From Alphaproteobacteria bacterium (GTDB lineage Bacteria > Pseudomonadota > Alphaproteobacteria > UBA8366 > Aestuariispiraceae): a stretch of 32,200 bases of DNA. This document shows positions 1-8,818 of this stretch, piece after piece (the stretch's first letter is position 1; each line of letters begins with the position of its first letter). The notes below the pieces were generated by a model, which made no database searches, was not told the DNA's origin, and saw only the letters and a program-made list of their open reading frames with translations. The stretch spans positions 1 to 32,200 of the forward strand of contig JARGPE010000012.1 of NCBI GenBank assembly GCA_029212835.1, written 5' to 3'. The translations under genes were made by a program, and so were the position numbers.

Positions 1-2
1 GT

Positions 3-242
3 AAAGACCTGGCAAAGCCGGTTTTGGACTATCTGAAACGTCGGGGACTCACAGCCGAGCATATAAATCACTCCCGCAGTGGTCACGCTGGCGAGGAGAT
101 TTTGGACATGGCCGATGAAGTCAAGGCAGACCTGATTGTCATGGGCGCCTATGGGCATACATCAGTCCTGGATAAACTTTTCGGATCAGCCAGCCGATAC
201 GTTATCGGCCATTCTGACGTGCCTCTTTTAATGTCACATTAA
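3..242 (+). CDS. Universal stress protein family, C-terminal part (5' truncated by window edge)
   Basis: Frame open from the window edge (KDLAKPVLDYLKRRG...); UspA C-terminal motif 'ADLIVMGAYGHTSVLDKLFGSASRYVIGHSDVPLLM'. Confidence 0.9.
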   Translation, partial: KDLAKPVLDYLKRRGLTAEHINHSRSGHAGEEILDMADEVKADLIVMGAYGHTSVLDKLFGSASRYVIGHSDVPLLMSH

Positions 243-252
243 AACGAATGTT

Positions 253-1707
253 TTAAGCGAAAAACAGGATCGTTATCAGCCCGAACAATGGCACCAAAAT
301 GAAGCCAGACCACAGCATGTAGCCAAAGAAGCTAGGCATTGCGATGCCACGCTCTTCGGCAATTGACCGCACCATAAAGTTTGGCGCATTCCCAATATAG
401 GTATTGGCCCCCATAAACACGGCTCCGGCGGAAATCGCCAATAAGGTATTGGCCATCGGCCCCATCAGTTGTTCCGCATCACCGCCCGCAGTGTTGAAAA
501 ACACCAGATAGGTTGGCGCGTTATCCAGGAAGCTGGACAGGAATCCTGTGGCCCAGAAATACATCGTATTCACGGGTTCGCCATTATGAGTTACCAGAGA
601 TACGACAGGTTCCAGAGCACCAGCTGTGCCCGCTTTCAGGATCGCAATTGCAGGGATAATTGTGATGAAAATCCCGGCAAACAACTTTCCAACCTCAAGG
701 ATCGGGAACCAGCTAAATCCATTCGCATCCCGGCTCTCCCGGGAGGTCAGTATCCAAGACAAAACCGCAATGGCCAGCAAGGCTACATCCCGAACAATAC
801 TCTGCAAATCGATGGCGACATGATAGATGACAAATTCAAGGCCCGGCTTCCAAATGCCAGACACCAGAACCGCTGCCACGACACCACATAATAGAAGAAT
901 ATTAATCCCCCCCTCCAGTCGGATTGGGTGACGGTCCTCCTCAGCCGGTGTTTCAACATGCAAGCCTTCCTGCTTTTCTTTGCGATACAGGAAGCTGTCG
1001 ACAATAAAGTACCCCACCAGCAAAATACTGGCCGCTACCATCATTGGCAGGAACATATGCACCGTCGGCCAGAAGAAGGATACGCCCTTCAAAAAGCCTA
1101 AAAACAGAGGCGGATCACCCAACGGCGTTAAGGACCCACCAATATTAGCGACCAGAAAGATAAAGAAAACAATGGTGTGAACCTTATGTTTACGCTCTTC
1201 ATTAGCGCGGATCAAAGGACGGATTAGTAACATTGCCGCACCGGTTGTCCCCATCAGGCTGGCCACAAAGGTACCAATTAACAGGATGCCTACATTCACA
1301 ATCGGCGAACCCTGCAAATAACCTTTCACCCGCACGCCCCCTGCGACTGTGAACAATGACAGTAACAGAATGATAAAGGGGATGTATTCCAGAGACATCA
1401 CATGAACCAGCTCATACAATGCCAATTCAAAGCCATAAAAAATCGTGAACGGAACCAAGAACAAGAGCGCCCAAAATGCCGAAATCTTCCCAAAATTATG
1501 ATGCCAGATATTGGGAGCTACCAAGGGGAACAGGGCAATCGATAGAAGGATACCAGCAAAAGGGACAACCCAAAGAAGTTGCAAATCCGCACCATTTAAA
1601 TGCGGTTCCCCTGCCCCTGCCGCAAAGGCCGTGCTGAGAAAGGATGTCAGCAGATAAACGACAAGGCCGCCCAATGCGGTGAAACCAATCCTGTTCGAAT
1701 TCAGCAC
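253..1707 (-). CDS. NhaD-type sodium:proton antiporter (ArsB/CitM superfamily)
   Basis: Multi-TM protein with 'GGSLTPLGDPPLFLGFLKGV', 'SFLDNAPTYLVFF' and 'ANTYIGNAPNFMVRSIAEERGIAMPSFFGYM'. Likely GTG start near 1707 (V of VLNSNRIGFTAL) after a GAGAGGG Shine-Dalgarno-like stretch. The ORF-track extension to 2013 overlaps the MFS gene out of frame and looks non-coding. Confidence 0.85.
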   Translation of the reverse strand: MLNSNRIGFTALGGLVVYLLTSFLSTAFAAGAGEPHLNGADLQLLWVVPFAGILLSIALFPLVAPNIWHHNFGKISAFWALLFLVPFTIFYGFELALYELVHVMSLEYIPFIILLLSLFTVAGGVRVKGYLQGSPIVNVGILLIGTFVASLMGTTGAAMLLIRPLIRANEERKHKVHTIVFFIFLVANIGGSLTPLGDPPLFLGFLKGVSFFWPTVHMFLPMMVAASILLVGYFIVDSFLYRKEKQEGLHVETPAEEDRHPIRLEGGINILLLCGVVAAVLVSGIWKPGLEFVIYHVAIDLQSIVRDVALLAIAVLSWILTSRESRDANGFSWFPILEVGKLFAGIFITIIPAIAILKAGTAGALEPVVSLVTHNGEPVNTMYFWATGFLSSFLDNAPTYLVFFNTAGGDAEQLMGPMANTLLAISAGAVFMGANTYIGNAPNFMVRSIAEERGIAMPSFFGYMLWSGFILVPLFGLITILFFA

Positions 1708-1802
1708 TGCTTTATTACCCTCTCGACCGTTGTTTCTGGTCGCGCCTCCCCGGTGGGCGCTTATATGATGGTCTTTGTGTCTAATACCCTTGTACCGATA
1801 TA

Positions 1803-3077
1803 TCAAGCCGACCGGGTTGAGGCTTCTCGTTCTGCATTTTCTTCCTCTAGGCTGGGCGATGCATCGGAGCGTGGATCCAGTTCCACCGCCGCTGGTGTTG
1901 ATTTTGGCACCGGTTGAAAGCCTTCCCCCATTGGCTCCGCACGCCCTGGACGTTGGCGCATCCGAAACAGGATATAAAAACCCATTCCACCATGCACGGA
2001 TGCAGTCCACCAAAAGAGGGAATGATAATCAAATATATCCATTAGGGTCGCTGCTGGCAGTGCACCAATCAGGGCCCCCACCCCATACAACAGCAATAAC
2101 CCGCCGCTGGTGGATACAAAATCCTCTGGCTCGGCGCGATCCCCAGCATGGGCAACCAGAATAGCGTAAATGGACTGAGCAAAAGCGCCATAGATGGCTG
2201 CAACGGCAAGCGTCAGAAAAATCCCGTTAATAAACGATAGAGTCAGGCCAAGGATTGCCGCGCCAAAGAAGCAAATCAGGACAGGAATGCGTCGGTCCAA
2301 TTTATCCGACAACCATCCAATAGGCCATTGCAGGATCGCATTACCCAGAATAACCGCAGTGATGAACATACCAACCGATTGTGTCGAAAGGCCTGCGCCC
2401 TGCGCATAGAGCGGGGATAAGCTCCAGAAGGCCCCATTTGCAAGGCCGACCCCTAAACATCCCAGTGTCGCCACAGGTGATGTGCGGTAAAGCGGGCCCA
2501 GTTTTAGTTTGGCCGTTCGCAACGGGGCTGGCGTCTGTGATGTGGTCAGGGCAATTGGCACCAGGGACAAACAAACCACAATGGACGCGACCATAAACAG
2601 CGTCGAATCCTTTGCAGGAACGAAGAAAAATAACTGTTGGCTGGCGATTTGTGCCCCGATGTAACACAACGTGTATATCGCCAGGACGCGTCCACGATTT
2701 GACACACCGGCTCGTTCGTTCAGCCAGCTTTCCACAACCATGATCAGCCCCGCGCCGACCACACCGTAGATAAATCGAAAACCAATCCATGCGACCGGAT
2801 TTAAGAACAGGATGAAACACAGGCTGCTGCTGGCTGCGATTGCCGCCATGGCCCCAAAGGCACGAATATGCCCTACCCGTCTAACCAACCAGGGCGTTAG
2901 CTGGCATCCCAGAATGAAGCCGATAAAATAACCGGTCCCCATGCCGCCAACAAACAGCGCACTGAAGCCTTCCTGTCCTGCACGCACCGGTAACAAAGTT
3001 CCCATCAGGGTATTGCCGCCGTACAGCAGTGCTATGCTGGAGAGTAATGCAAAAAAGGACCCGAAGAGTCCGGGCAT
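1803..3077 (-). CDS. MFS transporter (YcaD-like)
   Basis: 12-TM-like hydrophobic pattern; 'FVGGMGTGYFIGFILGCQLTPWLVRRVGHIRAFG', 'ESWLNERAGVSNRGRVLAIYTLCYIGAQIASQ', 'GWLSDKLDRRIPVL'. Confidence 0.85.
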   Translation of the reverse strand: MPGLFGSFFALLSSIALLYGGNTLMGTLLPVRAGQEGFSALFVGGMGTGYFIGFILGCQLTPWLVRRVGHIRAFGAMAAIAASSSLCFILFLNPVAWIGFRFIYGVVGAGLIMVVESWLNERAGVSNRGRVLAIYTLCYIGAQIASQQLFFFVPAKDSTLFMVASIVVCLSLVPIALTTSQTPAPLRTAKLKLGPLYRTSPVATLGCLGVGLANGAFWSLSPLYAQGAGLSTQSVGMFITAVILGNAILQWPIGWLSDKLDRRIPVLICFFGAAILGLTLSFINGIFLTLAVAAIYGAFAQSIYAILVAHAGDRAEPEDFVSTSGGLLLLYGVGALIGALPAATLMDIFDYHSLFWWTASVHGGMGFYILFRMRQRPGRAEPMGEGFQPVPKSTPAAVELDPRSDASPSLEEENAEREASTRSA

Positions 3078-3168
3078 AAAAAACTCCTTACCGAAATGGG
3101 AAACCCCACGACGTTACTGTAACCAATGAAAATGGATATGGGAAAGACTTAGCTGACGGCCTGCGACA

Positions 3169-3684
3169 TTATCCCTGACGCAGGACAGGCTTTGCCGTAG
3201 GAGTCCATTTTCGCAAAATTCGACCATCTGACGTTTTGACCTGAGATTTAGGCTCTGGCTTTTGCGTGAAGTGTTGCGCGATCTGTTCAAAGGGAATCAC
3301 GGTCCCGACTTCCTTGCGATAGGCGCGCCGGTATACGTCATTATAGGTCATCATACGATTGAGGTAATCCGCAGAATGGTGGCCATATTTGCTCCAAATC
3401 CGATTCAGAAAATTATCGGCCACAGGCACCATCTTGCGCATCATGATCTGTGGGCGGCTGTCTTCAAAGGCATGAAAAACAGTCGGTTCAGTCGGGCCGG
3501 TTTCCTCAGCAACAAAGGTGGCAGGCATCAACATACGGCCATGATTTTCCGCCGCATACAGGCCTTGGGCAATCCACAACAATCGTTGCAATTTCTGCGC
3601 GGGCATATGCTTGTCGTCGCGGCGCGATTGGTCAAAAAACCACAGCGCCACGTCCAAGGCAGAGGGAACAACCGGTACTGTCAT
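3169..3684 (-). CDS. Panacea/SocA-like (DUF4065) domain protein
   Basis: 171 aa; 'LDVALWFFDQSRRDDKHMPAQKLQRLLWIAQGLYAAENHGRMLMPATFVAEETGPTEPTVF...FLNRIWSKYGHHSADYLNRMM' matches the general layout of DUF4065/Panacea proteins (KLQ-LL--AQ--Y, A-E-GP--P-V, FL---W--YG--SA--L). Confidence 0.65.
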   Translation of the reverse strand: MTVPVVPSALDVALWFFDQSRRDDKHMPAQKLQRLLWIAQGLYAAENHGRMLMPATFVAEETGPTEPTVFHAFEDSRPQIMMRKMVPVADNFLNRIWSKYGHHSADYLNRMMTYNDVYRRAYRKEVGTVIPFEQIAQHFTQKPEPKSQVKTSDGRILRKWTPTAKPVLRQG

Positions 3685-3801
3685 GCCTTATTCGTCTCCC
3701 GATTTTCAAATCCGTTCCAGATTGGTATAGCAAATGGGGTGCCAAGTGGCGATATTCATGAGAAGAACGAATGAACGCGACGAAATGAAAGGGAATATCT
3801 G

Positions 3802-4566
3802 ATGGAAATGACTGGCGAGTATCGAATTCCGGCGGCGCGTGAAACCGTATGGGAAGCCCTGAACGATCCAGAAGTTCTGAAAGCCTGCATTGCGGGCTGC
3901 CAATCCCTGGATCGTACCGATGAAGGAGGCTTTGAAGCCACGGTGAAGGCCAAGGTTGGCCCTGTCAGCGCGACCTTCAAAGGGGCGGTTCGACTGGAAA
4001 ATGTTAACGCGCCCGAAAGCTATACCATTGTTGGCGAAGGCAAGGGCGGCGCGGCCGGCTTTGCCAAGGGCGGTGCAGATGTGAAGCTCGTTGAAGACGG
4101 CAGTGACACAATCCTAACCTATATCGTGAATGCTCAGGTCGGCGGCAAATTAGCGCAGATCGGTGCTCGGTTGGTCGATTCGACAGCCAAGAAATATGCA
4201 ACAGACTTTTTTGATAAGTTCGTTGTCATCGCGAAAGAACGTGATTCCGGTGCAACAGATGCGACGGTTACCCCATCGGACGCGGCACCGGAAGAGCCAA
4301 CTCAGGCGGCAGCGTCTGGGACTGCGGAAATGCACCAACCAGAAGAAGAACAACCACCCCGACCTGCCCCACAAAAGCCTGAAACCGTGGATAGGGACGC
4401 CATCAAGGCCGATGCAAAACGGGCCGCTGTAGACGCTGTTCACAAGCAAACGGCGAAGCGCTGGGGACTGACCCCAATGCAATGGATCATGATCCTGGTC
4501 TTGATCATGCTGGGCCTATCCTTGGTTTTCGGGAATGATGCACAAATGCCCGGCACCGGAAAATAA
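3802..4566 (+). CDS. coxG: CoxG-like SRPBCC protein with C-terminal membrane anchor
   Basis: 'MEMTGEYRIPAARETVWEALNDPEVLKACIAGCQSLDR...EATVKAKVGPVSATFKG' is typical of CoxG; Glu/Pro-rich linker and terminal hydrophobic helix 'MQWIMILVLIMLGLSLVFG'; directly upstream of coxS. Confidence 0.9.
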   Translation: MEMTGEYRIPAARETVWEALNDPEVLKACIAGCQSLDRTDEGGFEATVKAKVGPVSATFKGAVRLENVNAPESYTIVGEGKGGAAGFAKGGADVKLVEDGSDTILTYIVNAQVGGKLAQIGARLVDSTAKKYATDFFDKFVVIAKERDSGATDATVTPSDAAPEEPTQAAASGTAEMHQPEEEQPPRPAPQKPETVDRDAIKADAKRAAVDAVHKQTAKRWGLTPMQWIMILVLIMLGLSLVFGNDAQMPGTGK

Positions 4567-4680
4567 GTCACCAAGCATGGATTTTTACAGCGGTCCTGCT
4601 TGTCATCATGAATTCACAATATCGCGGTCTCAACCGGTCTTGACCGCACGCGCCGTCGGTTACACACTCATTGGTAAGAA

Positions 4681-4700
4681 CATGGCTCGTTATAGCCATG
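4681..4700. promoter_or_regulatory. Perfect inverted repeat (7+6+7) in coxS leader
   Basis: CATGGCT-CGTTAT-AGCCATG, about 30 nt upstream of the coxS ATG (4730), followed by AGGGAGG Shine-Dalgarno. Confidence 0.5.
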
Positions 4701-4729
4701 CATATCACGTCATAAGGGAGGATTAATCT

Positions 4730-5218
4730 ATGCCATCCGTTTCAATGACGGTGAACGGGAAGCAAGTATCAGGCACTGTTGAGCCCCGGACTCTGCTCGT
4801 CCAATTCATCCGCGAAAATCTGCATCTGACAGGAACTCATGTCGGTTGTGACACCAGCCAATGTGGTGCCTGTGTGGTTCATGTAGATGGCGCCTCGGTC
4901 AAATCCTGTGCAATGCTGGCCATCGAAGCCGATGGCTCCACGGTCACCACAATTGAAGGTCTGGCGGGTGATGGAGATGTTCTTCATCCGATGCAGGAGG
5001 CTTTTCGCGACAATCATGGACTGCAATGTGGCTTCTGTACGCCAGGCATGGTGATGAGCGCGATTGATCTGGTAAACAACAATCCCGCGCCGTCTGAGCA
5101 TGAAATCAGGGACTGGCTGGAAGGCAATATCTGTCGCTGTACCGGCTATCATAACATCGTCAAATCAATCACCGCTGGTGCGGCCGCAATGAAAGGCCAA
5201 AAGGCTGCCGCAGAGTAG
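4730..5218 (+). CDS. coxS: CO-dehydrogenase-like (xanthine dehydrogenase family) small subunit, two [2Fe-2S] clusters
   Basis: '[20 protein letters not shown]...SC' and '[15 protein letters not shown]...[17 protein letters not shown]' cluster motifs. Confidence 0.95.
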   Translation: MPSVSMTVNGKQVSGTVEPRTLLVQFIRENLHLTGTHVGCDTSQCGACVVHVDGASVKSCAMLAIEADGSTVTTIEGLAGDGDVLHPMQEAFRDNHGLQCGFCTPGMVMSAIDLVNNNPAPSEHEIRDWLEGNICRCTGYHNIVKSITAGAAAMKGQKAAAE

Positions 5219-5317
5219 TCACAGGATTATCCGCGCGCCTTAAGAGGGCTTATCAAGAGCTCCGGCGCCGCAATCAGGCAGTCCCGCATAGACGGGATCA
5301 CCCAAGGGAGAAACGTC

Positions 5318-7693
5318 ATGAGTGCAACTGGGATCGGCGCCTCTGTGAAGCGCAAAGAAGATTTCCGTTTTCTAACCGGACGCGGCAATTACACTGACGA
5401 TATCAACCAACCCAATCAGACATATGCCTATATCCTGCGCAGCCCCCATGCCCATGCGAAAATCAAGGGCATTGATACGGCCGCTGCAAAATCGGCCTCT
5501 GGCGTTGTTGCGGTCTTCACGGGCGAAGACATGCAGGTTGGCTCCATCCCCTGCGGATGGGGGGTCAACAATAAAGACGGCAGCCCAATGAATGAGCCGT
5601 TCCACCCTGCCCTGGCCCAGGGCAAGGTCCGCCATGTTGGCGATCAGGTCGCCGTCGTTATCGCTGAGACCTATTCCCAAGCAAAAGACGCAGCAGAATT
5701 AATCGAAGTTGATTATGAAGAGCTGCCTGCTGTCACCAATTCGGAAAAGGCCATCGCGCCCGGTGCACCGCTGGTCCATGACGACGCCGCCCCCAACAAC
5801 ATGTGCTATGACTGGGAATTGGGGGACGAGGCGGAAGTGGATGCGGAATTTAAAAATGCCGCCCATGTCGTATCGATTGATCTGACCAATAACCGACTTG
5901 TCCCGAACGCCATGGAGCCCCGCGCCGCCATTGGTGATTACAACAAAGGGACTGGTGAATATACACTCTACACCACCAGCCAGAACCCTCATGTCATTCG
6001 GCTGTTAATGGGCGCTTTCGTGCTGCAATTGCCGGAGCATAAACTGCGCGTTGTTGCCCCTGACGTGGGCGGTGGGTTCGGGTCCAAAATTTATCACTAT
6101 GCCGAGGAAGCGATTGTCACCTGGGCAGCCGGAAAGGTGCGCCGCCCGATCAAATGGACGGCAGAACGCTCCGAAAGTTTCCTATCAGATGCCCATGGGC
6201 GGGATCACATCTCCCATGCCGATCTGGCGTTGGACAAGGACGGGAAGTTCCTGGGCCTTAAGGTCTATACAAAGGCAAATATGGGGGCTTATCTCTCCAC
6301 CTTCTCCACCTGTGTGCCTACATATCTGTATGCCACATTATTGGCGGGCGTATATACAACGCCGAAAATCTACGTCAATGTGAAGGCGATTTTCACCAAT
6401 ACCGTGCCGGTCGATGCCTATCGTGGCGCGGGCCGTCCAGAGGCAACTTACCTGCTGGAGCGTCTGGTGACCAAGGCCGCCAAGCAATTGGGCATGGATC
6501 AGGTCGCCATTCGTCAGAAAAATTTCATTCCCGCAGACGCCTTCCCCTATCAGACCCCGGTCGCCCTGCAATATGACAGTGGTAACTATGAGGCGACGCT
6601 GAAAAAGGCGATGGAACTGTCGAAATGGGATGAATTCCCGCAACGGAAAGCAGAGGCTGCCAAACGCGGTAAGCTGCGTGGTATTGGGATTTCGACCTAT
6701 CTGGAAGCCTGTGGTATCGCCCCATCTGCGGTTGTTGGTTCATTGGGTGCACGGGCAGGTCTGTTCGAATCTGCCAATGTGCGAGTCCACCCGACTGGCT
6801 CTGTCTCGATCTATACAGGGTCGCACAGCCATGGTCAGGGACACGAGACGACATTTGCACAATTGGTCTCAGAAACCCTCGGTATCCCCTTGGAAAATAT
6901 CAATATTGAGCATGGGGATACGAATCGGATCGCCTTCGGGATGGGCACCTATGGGTCCCGCTCTCTCGCCGTAGGCGGTGAGGCAATCATGAAGGCGCTT
7001 GGCAAAGTGGTCGACAAGGCCAGTAAGATTGCGGCGCACTTAATGGAAGCTTCCGTCGAGGATGTTGAGTTCAAGGATGGCAAATTTACAGTGGCCGGCA
7101 CGGATAAAGAAGTTGATTTCGGAACCGTGGCGCTGACCGCCTATGTTCCGCACAACTATCCGCACGAAACGCTGGAGCCGGGTCTGGAAGAAAACGCGTT
7201 CTACGATCCAATGAATTTCACTTATCCGGGCGGATGCCATATCTGCGAGGTAGAGATCGATCCGGATACCGGAACGACCCAGATTGTCGGCATGACTGCC
7301 GTCGATGACGTTGGACGCGTTATCAATCCAATGATCGTTGAAGGTCAGATCCATGGCGGTCTGGCTCAAGGCATTGGGCAGGCCTTGCTGGAATCCTGTG
7401 AATATGACGACAGCGGTCAGCTTACGTCCGGGTCTTACATGGACTATTGCATGCCCCGGGCGGATAATCTGCCTAACTTCATGGCAACAACGGAATCGAC
7501 CCTATGCGCCCACAATTCCCTGGGCGTGAAGGGCTGTGGTGAAGTTGGTGCGATCGGCTCTCCACCCGCGGTAATCAATGCCGTTTTGGATGCATTGCAT
7601 GAATTGGGGGTTGAAGATATCTCCATGCCTGCAACACCGCAGAAAATATGGCAGGCAATTCAGGCCGCCTCAATGCCTGCCGCGGCCGAATAA
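5318..7693 (+). CDS. coxL: Form II CO-dehydrogenase-like molybdopterin large subunit
   Basis: 791 aa; '[18 protein letters not shown]', '[11 protein letters not shown]', active-site-loop motif 'AYRGAGR' (form II; not AYxCSFR), '[21 protein letters not shown]'. Confidence 0.93.
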   Translation: MSATGIGASVKRKEDFRFLTGRGNYTDDINQPNQTYAYILRSPHAHAKIKGIDTAAAKSASGVVAVFTGEDMQVGSIPCGWGVNNKDGSPMNEPFHPALAQGKVRHVGDQVAVVIAETYSQAKDAAELIEVDYEELPAVTNSEKAIAPGAPLVHDDAAPNNMCYDWELGDEAEVDAEFKNAAHVVSIDLTNNRLVPNAMEPRAAIGDYNKGTGEYTLYTTSQNPHVIRLLMGAFVLQLPEHKLRVVAPDVGGGFGSKIYHYAEEAIVTWAAGKVRRPIKWTAERSESFLSDAHGRDHISHADLALDKDGKFLGLKVYTKANMGAYLSTFSTCVPTYLYATLLAGVYTTPKIYVNVKAIFTNTVPVDAYRGAGRPEATYLLERLVTKAAKQLGMDQVAIRQKNFIPADAFPYQTPVALQYDSGNYEATLKKAMELSKWDEFPQRKAEAAKRGKLRGIGISTYLEACGIAPSAVVGSLGARAGLFESANVRVHPTGSVSIYTGSHSHGQGHETTFAQLVSETLGIPLENINIEHGDTNRIAFGMGTYGSRSLAVGGEAIMKALGKVVDKASKIAAHLMEASVEDVEFKDGKFTVAGTDKEVDFGTVALTAYVPHNYPHETLEPGLEENAFYDPMNFTYPGGCHICEVEIDPDTGTTQIVGMTAVDDVGRVINPMIVEGQIHGGLAQGIGQALLESCEYDDSGQLTSGSYMDYCMPRADNLPNFMATTESTLCAHNSLGVKGCGEVGAIGSPPAVINAVLDALHELGVEDISMPATPQKIWQAIQAASMPAAAE

Positions 7694-7722
7694 GCCCGGC
7701 GCGGATAGAAAGGAAGACAAAC

Positions 7723-8511
7723 ATGTACGAATTTTCCTATCACAAACCTAGCTCTGTCGCCGATGCGGCAAAGGCCATGGGCTCGGCGGATGACCCAAAA
7801 ATCTTGGCAGGCGGGCAAACCCTGCTGCCAACAATGAAGCAACGCCTCGCCTCCCCCAGTGATGTCGTCTCCTTGCGAGGATGCCGTGATTTGGTTGGGA
7901 TCTCCTCAGATGGATCAACCCTGACCATCGGGGCAATGACGACCCATGCCGCGGTTGCGGCCTCTGGGGATGTCCAAAAGGCAATCCCGGCTTTGGCCGC
8001 GCTGGCGGGCAATATCGGTGACGCCCAAGTGCGCAACCGAGGCACGATCGGTGGATCACTGGCCAATAATGATCCAGCTGCGGATTATCCCTCGGCGGCT
8101 TTGGCTCTGGGGGCAACCATTGTCACAACCAAGCGGGAATTATCAGCCGATAATTTCTTCACGGGCATGTTTGAAACCGCCTTGGAAGAAGATGAAATCA
8201 TTACCTCCATCCGCTTCCCGGTGCCGCAGGCCGCCGCCTATGCAAAGTTTGACAATCCTGCCTCTCGCTATGCTCTGGTCGGTGTATTCTTTGCAAAGAC
8301 TTCGGACGGTCCCCGCGTAGCCGTGACGGGCGCGTCCCAAGGCGGTGTATTCCGAGCAAAAGATATTGAGGAACAGATTGCCGCCGGGAAAACCCCGGAC
8401 AGCAGCGGTATCGCCGAAAACAGCCTGAACGCCGATATCCACGCCACTGCTGCCTATCGCAAGCATCTGATCGGTGTTATGGCCAAACGTGCTGTTGCGG
8501 CGGCTGGTTGA
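7723..8511 (+). CDS. coxM: CO-dehydrogenase-like medium (FAD) subunit
   Basis: 'MYEFSYHKPSSVADAA...KILAGGQTLLPTMKQRLASPSDVV', 'RNRGTIGGSLANNDPAADYPSAALALGATI'. Start set to ATG 7723 rather than 7648, which overlaps coxL. Confidence 0.92.
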   Translation: MYEFSYHKPSSVADAAKAMGSADDPKILAGGQTLLPTMKQRLASPSDVVSLRGCRDLVGISSDGSTLTIGAMTTHAAVAASGDVQKAIPALAALAGNIGDAQVRNRGTIGGSLANNDPAADYPSAALALGATIVTTKRELSADNFFTGMFETALEEDEIITSIRFPVPQAAAYAKFDNPASRYALVGVFFAKTSDGPRVAVTGASQGGVFRAKDIEEQIAAGKTPDSSGIAENSLNADIHATAAYRKHLIGVMAKRAVAAAG

Positions 8512-8538
8512 TCCGATCACAAGATCATTTAAGAAGCG

Positions 8539-8579
8539 GCCCCGTTGCGTATATACGCGGCGGGGCTCTTTCTTTTTCC
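8539..8579 (+). terminator. Rho-independent terminator after coxM
   Basis: GCCCCGTTGCGTA-TA-TACGCGGCGGGGC: long stem with two G.U wobbles (loop realistically TATA), followed by TCTTTCTTTTTCC. Confidence 0.85.
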
Positions 8580-8629
8580 AGCATAGGTCGGCACACTGTC
8601 CGAATGGACATTTCCACTGGATCCTAACT

Positions 8630-8818
8630 ATGCGGCCGTATCCGTTTCCCCTTCTCTGCCTGATAACATGGCTGATTGGCAGTGCCTCTGCAGTGGCGCA
8701 GTCCGTTGATGAGCGGGAAACGTTGTGCCGAGCCACAGATACAGCTGCAGAACAGCGACTGAGCGCCTGTGGCAGCCTGATAGAAGGCGCGGCGTACACC
8801 ACCGCGGAATTGCGCTGA
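8630..8818 (+). pseudogene. N-terminal fragment (signal peptide) of TPR protein; frame ends at TGA 8816-8818
   Basis: 'MRPYPFPLLCLITWLIGSASAVAQSVDERETLCRATDTAAEQRLSACGSLIEGAAYTTAELR*'; the C..LI pattern is typical of the N-terminus of periplasmic TPR proteins whose repeats continue in another frame immediately downstream. Confidence 0.55.

Noticed and set aside
1708-2013. N-terminal 102-codon extension of the antiporter ORF
   Set aside because: Overlaps the C-terminal coding region of the MFS gene out of frame, lacks antiporter-like composition, and a GTG with Shine-Dalgarno at about 1707 gives a normal N-terminus.
3110-3122. Palindrome GTTACTGTAAC upstream of the MFS gene
   Set aside because: Short palindrome expected by chance; no second copy or conserved context seen.
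3706-3980. Two small minus-strand ORFs (65 and 74 aa) upstream of the Panacea gene as a possible toxin partner
   Set aside because: They overlap the start of coxG in antisense and show no toxin-like features.
5318-7693. Annotating the locus as true aerobic CO dehydrogenase
   Set aside because: The large subunit has AYRGAGR rather than the form I AYxCSFR motif.
8143-8802. 219-aa minus-strand ORF spanning coxM end and the TPR N-terminus
   Set aside because: Antisense to coxM, covers the terminator hairpin, and shows no recognisable protein family.
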